Shown: positions 1-11,174 of the stretch, in pieces | Numbering within the stretch: the first letter of the stretch is position 1 | Layout: each line of letters opens with the position of its first letter | The notes under the pieces: generated by a model | Seen by the model: only the letters and a program-made list of their open reading frames with translations | The model's database searches: none | Told to the model about the DNA's origin: nothing | Origin: Methanococcus aeolicus Nankai-3 | GTDB lineage: Archaea > AGJL01 > Methanococci > Methanococcales > Methanococcaceae | DNA: 64,000 nt | Direction: 5' to 3' | Assembly: GCF_000017185.1 (NCBI RefSeq) | Contig: NC_009635.1 | Location: forward strand, 1,505,501 to 1,569,500 | Program-made: the position numbers and the translations under genes

Positions 1-1
1 A

Positions 2-1423
2 AATGAATCACCCATAAAAAATATAATGGTAAGAAGCGAACAGGGAGCTTCACATATGGCGGACGGATACAGCAGAATTACAAATCATGTTGGAGTATGT
101 TTAGCAACTGCGGGACCTGGTGCAACAAATTTAATGACTGGAATAGCTACGGCATATAAAGATTCCTCCTCTGTGATAGCAATTACAGGGAGATGTAAAA
201 AAGAATATATTAATAAAAACTATTTTCAAGAAATAAATATGGATTTTTTAAATTTGCAAAATGGATATTTTGTAGATGCCCCGGATATAAAATATTTTGA
301 AAAGGCATTTAATGAATCAATAAATACCAAAAAGCCCATTCACTTAAATATCCCGTATGGCGTATTATTGGATAGCAATGACGACAATAACCGTAATAAT
401 AATGAAAATAACTATAAAGATGAAAAAAATAATAAAAAAGACAATACATCTATATTAAATAACATAGATTATAACACCACAGGTAAACCATTGTTGTTGA
501 TTGGCCAGGGTATTTATGGGAATTTATCTTATAATGACATATTAAAAATAAATGACATATTAAAAAATAGCCACATTCCAATAGCCACAACATATCCTGC
601 AAGGGGAGTTATTGATGAAAATAACCCAATCTGTCTTGGTTTAGTTGGGGGAAGAGGCACAGAAAAAGCAAACCAATATATTTTAAATTGTGATACTGTG
701 TATTGCTTAGGAGCCTCTTTATCATACAATACATTACCTCCCCTAATTAGAGATAAAATAATACCTAAAATAAAAGATATACCAATAAATATTAATAATT
801 TAGAGGATATTGAATTATTAATAAATACATTAAACTACAAATATAATAATGTATATATTAATAATATCGGCAATAATATTAATCCCAATAATAAATTATG
901 TGGAGATTATTCTTTAAAAATTAATGAAATATTAAATAATTTGCCAGATGATACCATAATTACGACAGATGCAGGAAATCATACAGTTTTTGTATCATTA
1001 TTAAAAACTTGTGGAGCTCCGAAAAATATTATTTCTTCCCACAGCATGGGGACTATGGGATTTGGGCTTCCTGCATCAATTGGAGTTAAATTTGGATGTT
1101 TGGATAATAATATTGATAGGGAAGTAGTTTCGATAAATGGAGACGGCGGGTTTCAAATGAATATACAAGAATTAGCTACCGTTTCCGAAAACAACTTAAA
1201 AATATTAATAATTATAATGAAAAACAACAGATTAAACATATTTGGAGATATTAAAAATCCAGATTTCAATAAAATAGCAGATGGATATAATATAGATAAT
1301 ATATATATCTCAGATATTGATGAAATAGAAAATAACATAAAATATTATTTAAATAACAACAAACCTTATTTAATGGTAGTTGAATGTGAAAATGAGTCAT
1401 TGCCAAAAAAATCATTTAATTAA
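2..1423 (+). CDS. Thiamine-diphosphate enzyme, acetolactate synthase large-subunit-like (5' partial)
   Basis: The frame is open to the left edge. The codons before the first ATG (26) continue the conserved family pattern, so the true start lies outside the window. The pyrimidine-binding domain carries the catalytic Glu in SEQGASHMADGY. A central domain follows an Asn/Asp/Lys-rich linker (about 370-460). The C-terminal domain has the GDGG...N cofactor motif near residue 372 counted from the ATG at 26. These match the acetolactate synthase family (pyruvate condensation for branched-chain amino acids). No small regulatory subunit is adjacent, so a related TPP decarboxylase or ligase of unknown substrate is possible. 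Family assignment is sure; exact reaction is not. Confidence 0.8.
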   Translation, partial: NESPIKNIMVRSEQGASHMADGYSRITNHVGVCLATAGPGATNLMTGIATAYKDSSSVIAITGRCKKEYINKNYFQEINMDFLNLQNGYFVDAPDIKYFEKAFNESINTKKPIHLNIPYGVLLDSNDDNNRNNNENNYKDEKNNKKDNTSILNNIDYNTTGKPLLLIGQGIYGNLSYNDILKINDILKNSHIPIATTYPARGVIDENNPICLGLVGGRGTEKANQYILNCDTVYCLGASLSYNTLPPLIRDKIIPKIKDIPININNLEDIELLINTLNYKYNNVYINNIGNNINPNNKLCGDYSLKINEILNNLPDDTIITTDAGNHTVFVSLLKTCGAPKNIISSHSMGTMGFGLPASIGVKFGCLDNNIDREVVSINGDGGFQMNIQELATVSENNLKILIIIMKNNRLNIFGDIKNPDFNKIADGYNIDNIYISDIDEIENNIKYYLNNNKPYLMVVECENESLPKKSFN

Positions 1424-1483
1424 TAACTAATAATTACAAAATAACTAAATAACAAATAATACGGATTAATGGAGTGAAAATAT

Positions 1484-2350
1484 ATGAATAAATTATTTAA
1501 GATTTTAACTGGGAATATACACTTTAATGCAACAAAATTAGATAATGAAAACTTTAATCAAAATTGGGAAGTTCCAGAAGCGTTAATATCAATAATTGGA
1601 TTAAAAAACGGAAAAAAGCCAATATTTTATTATGGAGTTAAGAGAGATTGTGAAGAACGATATAATTTAATAAAGGGAACTTCCGACAATGGAAATAAAT
1701 TTATAAATGCAAGATTATCTTTTAAATTCGATAAACAAAAGATTATAGAAAATGAAAAATATATTGTAGCAAATGGATTTGATGGTCTTTTATTGACTAT
1801 AAATATTGATAAAAATAAATTTATATCTACATTTGAAGAAATAATTATGGAAGGATATAATTCTGGAGATGAACACATAATAGATGTTCTTGATAGAATG
1901 AGAGAAAGAAATGCTTTCGATACAGTTGAAGAAAGTGCAAAATATATTGCAAATAGGGATTATAACTGGTTATTGGGTAGATTAAAATACACAGCTGGAT
2001 TATTTAATTATTCTGGTTGCGGATACTGGTTAATACCATTGAAAACTAAGATGGAGCTCACAAGGGGACTAATAATTAATGGTAATGAAATTACAATTAA
2101 TTTGGAAAATACAGAGCTCTTTAAAAGTTATATGGTATATATAGATACCAAAGTTAATTTAGTTAGATATAATGTATTTAGATTATGCAAAAAAGAATAT
2201 TCTTTAATGGACGAAGTTAAAAAACAGATGAAAGATGATATCTGTCCATGGTGTGGGGAAAAATTGAGAACCATTAGAACAAGGAAAGGAGAATTTTTAG
2301 GATGCACTGGTTATCCAACCTGTTTATATAGAAGATTTTCAAAAAAATAA
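1484..2350 (+). CDS. Hypothetical protein with C-terminal topoisomerase-type zinc ribbon
   Basis: 288 residues; I do not recognise the first 240. The last 40 hold a four-cysteine zinc ribbon (CPWCGEKL ... FLGCTGYPTC) like those at the C-terminus of bacterial topoisomerase I, which usually bind single-stranded or duplex nucleic acid. A GGAG ribosome site lies just upstream of the ATG. It follows the TPP enzyme with a 60-base gap and may be co-transcribed. A nucleic-acid-binding role is inferred from the ribbon alone. Confidence 0.7.
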   Translation: MNKLFKILTGNIHFNATKLDNENFNQNWEVPEALISIIGLKNGKKPIFYYGVKRDCEERYNLIKGTSDNGNKFINARLSFKFDKQKIIENEKYIVANGFDGLLLTINIDKNKFISTFEEIIMEGYNSGDEHIIDVLDRMRERNAFDTVEESAKYIANRDYNWLLGRLKYTAGLFNYSGCGYWLIPLKTKMELTRGLIINGNEITINLENTELFKSYMVYIDTKVNLVRYNVFRLCKKEYSLMDEVKKQMKDDICPWCGEKLRTIRTRKGEFLGCTGYPTCLYRRFSKK

Positions 2351-2405
2351 ATAATAAAAAATATTTTGGGAGCTCCCCTCCCATATATAAATTATATAAT
2401 AATAA

Positions 2406-3587
2406 TTATGCCGCTGATACTATTTTTATTACATCTTTTTCTTTTAATTCTTGGTCGGCTCCAATTCTTATTTTTTTCTTTGCATCTACGGCATATATGA
2501 ATTTATCTCCTATGTCTGTATGTATTTTATATGCCAACTGTTTTGCAGTTGTGCCTTTTTTAACTAAATGAGCATCTGGGAGAACATTTCCTTTTTTATC
2601 GCAATATTTGTTTTCGTCCTCCACAGGATAAACCACAATCATATTTAATAATTCAAAATAAGCATTATTCAATAAATCTCTCACACCTGTCCCATTATTC
2701 TTTTTTAAATATTCTTTAATATAATTTAAAGCATTTTTTTGGGCATCATTTAATGAATCATTTATTATCTCAAAATCATTGTTAGCTCTATCATATTTTA
2801 TTATATTTCCTGCTTCTGCTCTTTTTAAGGTTAATTCTATTTCTGCGGAGGTAGGTATTACAATATAATCTTTAAATTCTTCTTTTAATTTTTTTATGTT
2901 GTTTTCAGCATTTGGATGGTCTGCCTTATTGGCACAAATTAACATTGGTTTTGAAATTTTTCTAAGGGTTTGGGATAGCGTTAAAAGGTCTTCCTCTGTC
3001 CATTTAATGGGGCTTTCGTCCATATTTCTAGTTGAATTATGAACATGGTCTTCGGTAATATTCAATCCACTTAATTGTTCTGATATTATCTTTGCCGTAT
3101 TTTTCTGCTGTTGGGCTTTTCTCGATAATTTATCCCAGTTTTTTGTAATTATTCCGTAAATCCACATATCTATTTCATTTAACAAAAATTTTACATCTTC
3201 GGTGGGGTCGTGATTTTCTGCTGGATTTCCTTCTATATCCGTTGTTCCACTTGCATCAACCACCACTATAAAGGCATCAGCCTGCCTTAAATCGTCTAAA
3301 AATTTATTTCCCATACCTTTTCCTTTATGTGCCTCTGGAACCAAACCAGCTACATCAATTATTTCAACTGGGACATATCTTGTTCCATCAATACATTTTG
3401 AATTATTTGGGTTGCACTGAATATCTAATTCAACGCAAGGGCATTCTGAACTTACAAATGATGTTCCTACATTTGGGTTTATTGTTGTGAATGGATAATT
3501 TCCAATGTCTGCTACTTTTTCGGTCATAGCATTAAATAAAGTGCTTTTTCCTACATTCGGTTTTCCTACAATTCCTAATATTGCCAT
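2406..3587 (-). CDS. YchF-like (Obg superfamily) GTP-binding protein with TGS domain
   Basis: 393 residues. The N-terminus has the P-loop GKPNVGKS (residues 8-15), switch II DVAGLVPEAHKG and the NKAD base-recognition motif near 230. The last ~70 residues form a TGS domain. This is the archaeal YchF/Obg-like nucleotide-binding family, usually ribosome-associated. The ATG follows a GGCGA ribosome site. It is convergent with the upstream plus-strand gene, and a GGAGCTCC palindrome (2369-2376) lies between their ends. Confidence 0.9.
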   Translation of the reverse strand: MAILGIVGKPNVGKSTLFNAMTEKVADIGNYPFTTINPNVGTSFVSSECPCVELDIQCNPNNSKCIDGTRYVPVEIIDVAGLVPEAHKGKGMGNKFLDDLRQADAFIVVVDASGTTDIEGNPAENHDPTEDVKFLLNEIDMWIYGIITKNWDKLSRKAQQQKNTAKIISEQLSGLNITEDHVHNSTRNMDESPIKWTEEDLLTLSQTLRKISKPMLICANKADHPNAENNIKKLKEEFKDYIVIPTSAEIELTLKRAEAGNIIKYDRANNDFEIINDSLNDAQKNALNYIKEYLKKNNGTGVRDLLNNAYFELLNMIVVYPVEDENKYCDKKGNVLPDAHLVKKGTTAKQLAYKIHTDIGDKFIYAVDAKKKIRIGADQELKEKDVIKIVSAA

Positions 3588-4025
3588 ATTTTCGCCTTTT
3601 TTCTTTTTTAATTAAAACTCTTCGAGTTTTAATTTCGTAAAATTCCCGTAGGAAATTTTAGATAGTGAAAATATTCAAATCGCCTGATTTTGCGTATTTT
3701 TCCTATAATCTCACTATACGGTATTCTCAAATCAATAATTATTATCAATTACAAACATTATTTAATATATTATATAAAGATATATAAAAAAATAAAGAAA
3801 AAATAAAGGAGCTCCATGTAGTAGGTATTCAAAAAGTCAAATTCCAAAGGAATTTGAGTAATGAAAATCACGAAGTGATTTTCATCTGATCTGTTCTCCA
3901 TTAGTCAAAAAGATTACGGAGAGGCATATAATATATCCGTAATATTTTACATACAATGGTGTTTATTAATTAAAAAGTTCTTGAACATACTATAATATCT
4001 ATAATTTATTAAACTTGGTGAAATG
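3588..4025. repeat. 438-base intergenic region with triloop hairpins and a degenerate TATAGT-family copy
   Basis: No gene is seen. At 3612-3632 a perfect 9-bp stem closes on a TTC loop. At 3838-3856 an 8-bp stem closes on AAA, and at 3861-3885 an 11-bp stem closes on GAA. The segment 3818-3915 resembles the mobile repeat found at 37513 and 53257 (TAGTAGGTATTCAAAAA... and CTGTTCTCCATTAGTC), with the two hairpins inserted in its middle. One GGAGCTCC lies at 3808-3815. Divergent promoters for the GTPase and the ABC genes must also lie here. Confidence 0.6.
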
Positions 4026-4826
4026 ATGGATGGTGTAGTATTGAAACAGATATCAAAATACTATGGCAATAAACTGGCACTAAATAATTTATCATTTAAT
4101 GTAAAAAAAGGGGAAATATTTGGATTGTTAGGACACAATGGAGCAGGAAAAACCACCACACTACGAATTATAAGTGGAATTATTGACAATTACAACGGGG
4201 AAGTATTGATAAATGGAAATATTGGGTATTTGCCAGAGGAGCGGGGGCTTTATAAAGATGAAAAAGTAAAGGATATTTTAAAATTCTTTGGGGAGCTCCA
4301 TGATATACCTACTTCAAAATTAAAGGAACAAATTGATTATTATTTAAATAAATTAAATGTGTCCCAATATAAAAATAGCAAAATAAAAACTCTTTCAAAA
4401 GGAAACCAGCAAAAAATTCAGTTTATTGTATCAATTATCCATAATCCCGACATAATTATACTTGATGAGCCATTTACTGGGCTCGATATTGTAAATTTGA
4501 ATTTAATAAAGGATATAATTTATGGGCTCAAAGAACAGGGGAAAACCATAATATTATCCACCCACCAGCTGGAAAAAATTGAAAGATTTTGCGATAGAAT
4601 ATTAATTTTAAAAGAAGGAAAAGCTGTTAAATATGGTAGATTAGATGAAATATGCAAAAAAACGGCATATATTGAATATTTGGAAGATAATAAGCTAATA
4701 AAATATAATTTGTCCCATGGCGAAGCATTGCAATTATTAAATGATGAAAATATAAAAAATAATATTGTTAAATTTGAAGTAAGGAGCTCCTTGGAAGAAT
4801 TATTTATGGAGGATAATAATGGATAA
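4026..4826 (+). CDS. ABC-2 exporter ATP-binding subunit (NatA-like)
   Basis: Walker A GHNGAGKTT, signature LSKGNQQK and Walker B IIILDEPFTGLD are all present, with the C-terminal extension usual in NatA-type exporters. Two ATGs lie at 4023 and 4026; the second gives the four-base spacing after GGTGA seen at other genes here. The last 8 bases overlap the membrane-subunit gene, so the pair forms one operon and transporter. The substrate (sodium, drug or lipid) cannot be told. Confidence 0.9.
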   Translation: MDGVVLKQISKYYGNKLALNNLSFNVKKGEIFGLLGHNGAGKTTTLRIISGIIDNYNGEVLINGNIGYLPEERGLYKDEKVKDILKFFGELHDIPTSKLKEQIDYYLNKLNVSQYKNSKIKTLSKGNQQKIQFIVSIIHNPDIIILDEPFTGLDIVNLNLIKDIIYGLKEQGKTIILSTHQLEKIERFCDRILILKEGKAVKYGRLDEICKKTAYIEYLEDNKLIKYNLSHGEALQLLNDENIKNNIVKFEVRSSLEELFMEDNNG

Positions 4827-6054
4827 AGATAATATCAAGAAAATTTACAAAAATCAAAGATTTTTGAATTCTCTAACAAAAATAAAGGCAATAGCAAAAC
4901 GAGAAATATTAAGCAATATCAAACGGAAGCAGTTTATTTTAATGATTTTACTTGTTCCGGTTGTGATGATATTAATTACAATGGCTACGGCATATTTTAC
5001 AGCGGAAGTTGAAGACCAAAAAATAGGATATATTGATAACTTTGGAATGGATATTCCGCCCCTGTTTAAATCATTTAATCCACTTAAACAGGAAAATATC
5101 ACGATGCAATTTATAAAATATAATAATACGGAAATCGGAAAAAATGCCGTAATAAATGGGGATATCAATGCATTTATAATAATTCCTAAAAATTATCTTG
5201 AAAATGAACCTATGACTATTTATTCAAAATCAAAAACAATCCCCTCAATTATAAGGAGCTCCATAAAAGATATTGTATTATCCACAGTATTAAAGGACAA
5301 AGTAGATGAAAAAACATATAATATTGTAAAATCACCGATTAATCTTGAAATATACAGTATAAGCAAAAAAGGAGAGGAAAAAGAAAATATAATTTCTCAA
5401 ATGATGCCATTTGGCTTTGCCATGCTTTTATATATTGCCATAATTTCCGTATCTGGACTATGCACCAACAGTGTAATTGAAGAAAAACAGCATAGAATCA
5501 TGGAACTCCTGCTTACAACAACAAATTCAACAAATATATTGATTGGAAAAATAATTGGAATATCATTTTTAGGATTAATTCAAATGAGTATATGGATTTT
5601 ATTTGCCCTCCCAATTATATCTATGGTAGCATTGAAAATTCCGCCGTTTTTAATGGTTTCCGCGGTTGTGTTCTTTGTAATGGCATATTTATTTTATGTG
5701 TCATTGTTAAGTGGGCTATCCTCATTATTTACGACTCAAAAAGATGCGGGGCAGATTATAAGTCCGATTATAATGGTGCAAATAATACCTTTATTAATTC
5801 TTACGCTAATTCAATCTAATCCAAATCATTACATTATTAAAATATTGTCATTTGTTCCTTTCACAGCTCCGCAAGTTATGCTTATGAGAATGAGTATAAC
5901 TCACATAGAACCTTTGGAGGTTTATTTATCTATGGGTGTTATGTTTATATTTACGGTATTATCTTTCATATCAGCCGTGAAATTATTTAAAATAGGTTCT
6001 ATGATTTACGATGAGGAAATGACAATTAAAAAAGTAATTAAAATTATCAAATAA
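4819..6054 (+). CDS. ABC-2 exporter membrane subunit (NatB-like)
   Basis: 411 residues. One transmembrane helix near residues 38-62 is followed by a ~130-residue external domain, then a cluster of hydrophobic helices from about residue 195 to the end. This is the ABC-2 permease plan of NatB/YhaP proteins, with the conserved EEKQHRIMELLLTT segment. It overlaps the ATPase gene by 8 bases. It probably exports ions or small molecules; substrate unknown. Confidence 0.85.
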   Translation: MDKDNIKKIYKNQRFLNSLTKIKAIAKREILSNIKRKQFILMILLVPVVMILITMATAYFTAEVEDQKIGYIDNFGMDIPPLFKSFNPLKQENITMQFIKYNNTEIGKNAVINGDINAFIIIPKNYLENEPMTIYSKSKTIPSIIRSSIKDIVLSTVLKDKVDEKTYNIVKSPINLEIYSISKKGEEKENIISQMMPFGFAMLLYIAIISVSGLCTNSVIEEKQHRIMELLLTTTNSTNILIGKIIGISFLGLIQMSIWILFALPIISMVALKIPPFLMVSAVVFFVMAYLFYVSLLSGLSSLFTTQKDAGQIISPIIMVQIIPLLILTLIQSNPNHYIIKILSFVPFTAPQVMLMRMSITHIEPLEVYLSMGVMFIFTVLSFISAVKLFKIGSMIYDEEMTIKKVIKIIK

Positions 6055-6121
6055 AAAATATTAAATAAAAAAATATTCAATTAATATTTTCCCATTTTTA
6101 AAGCAATATAGGGAATTATAA

Positions 6122-6922
6122 CTAATAACAACAATACGATATTAATGGAATCGGTGTTTTAGTAGTAGTTCCGCTTCCACTGTTGGTATTGTTAATATAT
6201 TCTACTTTTACGGATATGGTATTAACCTGTATTTTATCATCATTACCAATATTACTTTTATCAACTTTAATTGATATTACTCCATCGCTAAGAATATTTG
6301 TAGCATTATCTCCATCTATTGTAAATTGGGTATTTTCATTTTCTGCGTCCAATATTCCAATATAATCTCCATCAACACTTACAAAATCCCCTCCAAATCT
6401 TTTTCTAACTGTGATTTCTATTTTAGAGATATTGTCAGGACTCCAATTAAGTATCCAATTTTTTTTATTACTTCCTATTGTATCATTTATCTCTTGTGTT
6501 CCTCCTGTGATATTATATATTACAATATTTAGATTATTACTCTTATATGGAGTATTACCTTTTAAGGCTAATCTGTCATGTCCCTGAGAATAATATGTGT
6601 TATTTATAATATCAGTGATTATAAATTTTCTAAATGATGTTCCAATAGGGAGCTCCCCCAATAGATTATAATTACTGCTTGTATTGTAAATATATATTGT
6701 TTCGTCATAATCGCTACCTCCAACATCTACGTCATTTGCATTAACTTCCACAATCATATTTTGAATGGTTATGTCATCTAAATCATAAGGAAAGTTAAAT
6801 GTTTCCGTAATGTCTGTTGTGGTTTTACTATCTTCAATATTTGTAATATTATCCTCCCACAATTCGCCAGATACACCGAGGATAAAGTATAGTAATAAAA
6901 CTACAAAAAATATCTTTTTCAT
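6122..6922 (-). CDS. Secreted protein with PIP-CTERM sorting tail, apparently frameshifted at the tail
   Basis: 266 residues with a clear signal peptide (MKKIFFVVLLLYFILGVSG), then a beta-rich, Asn-glycosylation-rich extracellular region and a Gly/Ser/Thr linker. The end reads TTTKTPIP and then a short unhydrophobic tail. In the shifted frame, right after PIP, the DNA encodes INIVLLLLVIIPYIALKMGK and one more residue, stopping at 6081-6083. That is a membrane helix plus basic end, just like the intact paralogue at 16020-16874. One missing base near 6145-6146 explains it. Restored, the protein would be about 280 residues. Probable substrate of the archaeosortase at 9619-10119. Confidence 0.7.
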   Translation of the reverse strand: MKKIFFVVLLLYFILGVSGELWEDNITNIEDSKTTTDITETFNFPYDLDDITIQNMIVEVNANDVDVGGSDYDETIYIYNTSSNYNLLGELPIGTSFRKFIITDIINNTYYSQGHDRLALKGNTPYKSNNLNIVIYNITGGTQEINDTIGSNKKNWILNWSPDNISKIEITVRKRFGGDFVSVDGDYIGILDAENENTQFTIDGDNATNILSDGVISIKVDKSNIGNDDKIQVNTISVKVEYINNTNSGSGTTTKTPIPLISYCCY

Positions 6923-7049
6923 AATCTCTCCTAATATTATAATGTTTATAATATAATATATGAAATTTAAACTATATAAAACATTATTTATAGAATATAT
7001 ATAAATATTAAATAAAAAAATATATCATAAATAAAATGAATAAACTTTT

Positions 7050-8354
7050 TTATTCAATCCTCTCCAAATAATTATTTAAAAATTCTTCTTTTTTCAAATA
7101 CTTCAAAAATTGCACTGGTTTATTATATTGTTCTATAATCTCCCCTAAATCACTATCTCCACGACATAAAACACATTGCACAATCATAGAATTAAAATTC
7201 TCATAAGATACTTTTATATTTGATTTTTTTAACGATTTTTCAATATATTTTATTGTATTTTTTGAGTTTAAATCAAATGGTTCATTTTCAAATTCAGTTT
7301 TAGGTTTTGGTATGAATGGATTTACACTAACTTCAACCTTCCTAAAATCTTTTTTAACTATTTGAGATAATTTTATGATTTCTTCAATGTCCTCTTCTGT
7401 TTCATTGGGTAGTCCCACCATATAATAAAGCTTTACTTTATCTATTCTGTTATCTTTTGCTATATTTAAGGCATTAAAAATATCGTCTTCCGAAATATCT
7501 TTTTTAATAAATTTCCTTAAACTCTCACTTCCGGCTTCTGGTGCTATTGTGAGAGTTTTTAGGTCAAGGATTTTTAATAATTCTTCTGTTATGGTGTCGG
7601 CCCTTAATGAGGAGGGAGATATTGATATATTTTCTTTTATATCTTTTATATGATGACATAAATCAACTATATATTTATAATCTCCAACAGATGGACTTAT
7701 AAGAGCTATTTTATTTACTGGTGTATGTTTTAGCCCTTCCTCTGCAATATATTTTAAATCCTCTATTTTTTTAAATCGTGGTGGGCGATATATATTTTTT
7801 GCCATACAAAATTTACATCTTCTTGGGCAACCTCTTCCCAGTTCCAACAAAAAAGCTTCCCCATAAGCTCCAGACGGGTGAGTAAATTGGCATAATGGGT
7901 AATCTTGAATATCAAATAATTTTGGATATATTCTTTTTACAGTATCAAAATCGTTTAATTTTGGATAATATACTCCATTTTCTACGGGCTCCTTGTTAAT
8001 TAAATCATACATTATATTTGTTCCCTCTATTTCCCCTACAACAAAGGCATCAAAATAATTATTCAATGGCATTGGGTTTGCCATAGCACAAGGACCACCA
8101 CCAATAAAAATAGCATTTGGATTTCTTGGTTTTAAATTATTTATTATATTAATTACATTAAAATAATCATTTTCATATTGAAGTGTTATAATTATAGCAT
8201 CTTTATTTTTTATATCCTTATAATTTTCCATAAAATACATATCGCAATTTACATCGTTGTAGCTATTTAGATGATGATGTAATATTTGCATAGCTAAACT
8301 GGATATGCCACCTTTAAATTTGTTTGGAAAAATTAGTGCTACATTTTTTATCAT
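7050..8354 (-). CDS. Radical SAM protein with N-terminal cobalamin-binding-like domain
   Basis: 434 residues. The first ~140 resemble a B12-binding Rossmann domain (IFIGGGPCAMANP, FVVGEIEG). The radical SAM core follows with the CX3CX2C cluster motif in GCPRRCKFCMA. Later segments (TIAPEAGSESLRKFIKKD, KLYYMVGLPNETEEDI) are typical of the B12-dependent/Elp3-like barrel. The last 30 residues have CVLC. Product unknown; methylation or thiolation of a cofactor or RNA is possible. The GTGATATC sequence before ATG serves as ribosome site. Confidence 0.8.
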   Translation of the reverse strand: MIKNVALIFPNKFKGGISSLAMQILHHHLNSYNDVNCDMYFMENYKDIKNKDAIIITLQYENDYFNVINIINNLKPRNPNAIFIGGGPCAMANPMPLNNYFDAFVVGEIEGTNIMYDLINKEPVENGVYYPKLNDFDTVKRIYPKLFDIQDYPLCQFTHPSGAYGEAFLLELGRGCPRRCKFCMAKNIYRPPRFKKIEDLKYIAEEGLKHTPVNKIALISPSVGDYKYIVDLCHHIKDIKENISISPSSLRADTITEELLKILDLKTLTIAPEAGSESLRKFIKKDISEDDIFNALNIAKDNRIDKVKLYYMVGLPNETEEDIEEIIKLSQIVKKDFRKVEVSVNPFIPKPKTEFENEPFDLNSKNTIKYIEKSLKKSNIKVSYENFNSMIVQCVLCRGDSDLGEIIEQYNKPVQFLKYLKKEEFLNNYLERIE

Positions 8355-8418
8355 GATATCACAAAAAAATAGAGAATATTAATAAAATTATAAAATTCAA
8401 AACAGTTTTTAAAAAAAA

Positions 8419-8479
8419 CGGTGTCAGCTCGCCCATCTTTCATCACAAAGTCAGAAGCTACTCCGGTCATCATCCACCA
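8419..8479 (-). ncRNA. Box C/D small RNA (2'-O-methylation guide)
   Basis: Read on the minus strand, all four boxes occur in order: C ATGATGA (8467-8473), D' CTGA (8451-8454), C' GTGATGA (8440-8446), D CTGA (8424-8427), closed by a GGTG/CACC terminal stem. The two spacers are both 12 bases, CCGGAGTAGCTT and AAGATGGGCGAG, and the D'-C' gap is 4 bases, exactly the compact archaeal plan. The segment is a GC-rich island in AT-rich intergenic DNA, with a TATA-like run to its right. By the box+5 rule the guides would methylate a U (before D') and a C (before D). Targets, probably rRNA or tRNA, were not searched. Confidence 0.85.
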
Positions 8480-8642
8480 AACTATAATATATACTAATAG
8501 TATATATATTTATTTGATAAATGTTATGAATTATGAAAATAGGTCATAAGCGTAAAATAGCATACTACAATAAAACAGGTTTTGAAACTTGGTATATTTC
8601 CTATATATATCTATCATTGCTATTTTTCTCACTGGTGTATTT

Positions 8643-9618
8643 ATGGACGAATTGAATATTATAAAAATAATACAAAATAATTTAAAATATAAAGGGAGCT
8701 CCCATGTGGTAAAATCAATAGGTGATGATTGTGCCGTTGTAGGTATGGGCGAAAATAATTATTTAACAATAACTACGGATATGATGTTTAGGAGCTCCCA
8801 TTTTCCAAATATATTATCTCCATTTCAAATCGGGCATAGGGTTATAACGGCAAATCTTTCAGATATTGCTTCAATGGGAGCAAAACCTTTGGGAATTGTA
8901 GTTTCTATGGGATTTAATAATCCCTCTAAAAAATTCATTGAGGAATTAACAAAAGGCATAAATTATGCAACAGAATTATATTGTTGCCCTATTATTGGGG
9001 GAGATACAAATAAATCAAAGGAATTAACATTATGTGGAACGGCTTTTGGAATTGCCTCTAATCCATTATACCGATATAATGGAAATGTGGGCGACGATAT
9101 AGTCATAACTAACGATATTGGGAAAGTTTATTGTGCTTTTAAAATACTTGAAATGATTGAAACGGATAAAAAGCATAATAACCTTATTGAAGAATATAGT
9201 GAAATTATGGAAAAATTATATATGCCCATTGCACAGGTGAAAATGGGATTACTATTAAATAAATATAATTATGCTTCTTCTTGTTGCGATATATCGGATG
9301 GATTGGGAAAAGAATTATTTTATATGGGAAATTTTGAAGTAAAATCAAAAAAATTAATAAATGCCATGCCTAAAATTGTAATTGAATTTTGCAATAGATT
9401 TAATTTAAATCCTGTTGAGGTTGCTTTAAATAGTGGCGAAGAGTGGGAGCTCCTATTTACCACAAATAAATATGATAAAATAAATAATATATTAAATAAA
9501 TATGATAATACCAAAATAATAAAACTAAAAAAGATAGGAAAAATAATAGATAAAGGGCATTATTTAGATGATGAAATACTCCATACTAGCGGTTATGTCC
9601 ATAAATGGAGCGATAAAA

Positions 9619-9626
<8 letters not shown>
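8643..9626 (+). CDS. thiL: Thiamine-monophosphate kinase
   Basis: About 327 residues of the AIR synthase/ThiL superfamily. Motifs are SIGDDCAVV near the N-terminus, TTDMMF with a following His, NLSDIASMGAKP and CDISDGLGKE. ThiL phosphorylates thiamine phosphate to the diphosphate coenzyme. The frame extends upstream to 8589, but ATG 8643 fits the family start and has GGTG upstream. The stop overlaps the next gene by 8 bases, giving a thiL-archaeosortase-NSUN cluster. Two GGAGCTCC sites fall inside it. Confidence 0.88.
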
Positions 9627-11110
<1,484 letters not shown>

Positions 11111-11174
11111 ATTAAACATGAATAATATTATTATATAATATTTATATGATATTAATAATAATATGGGGAAAATA

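Noticed and set aside
5592..5819. 75-codon frame overlapping the ABC membrane subunit
   Set aside because: It lies wholly within a well-supported gene in another frame and has no ribosome site or family resemblance.
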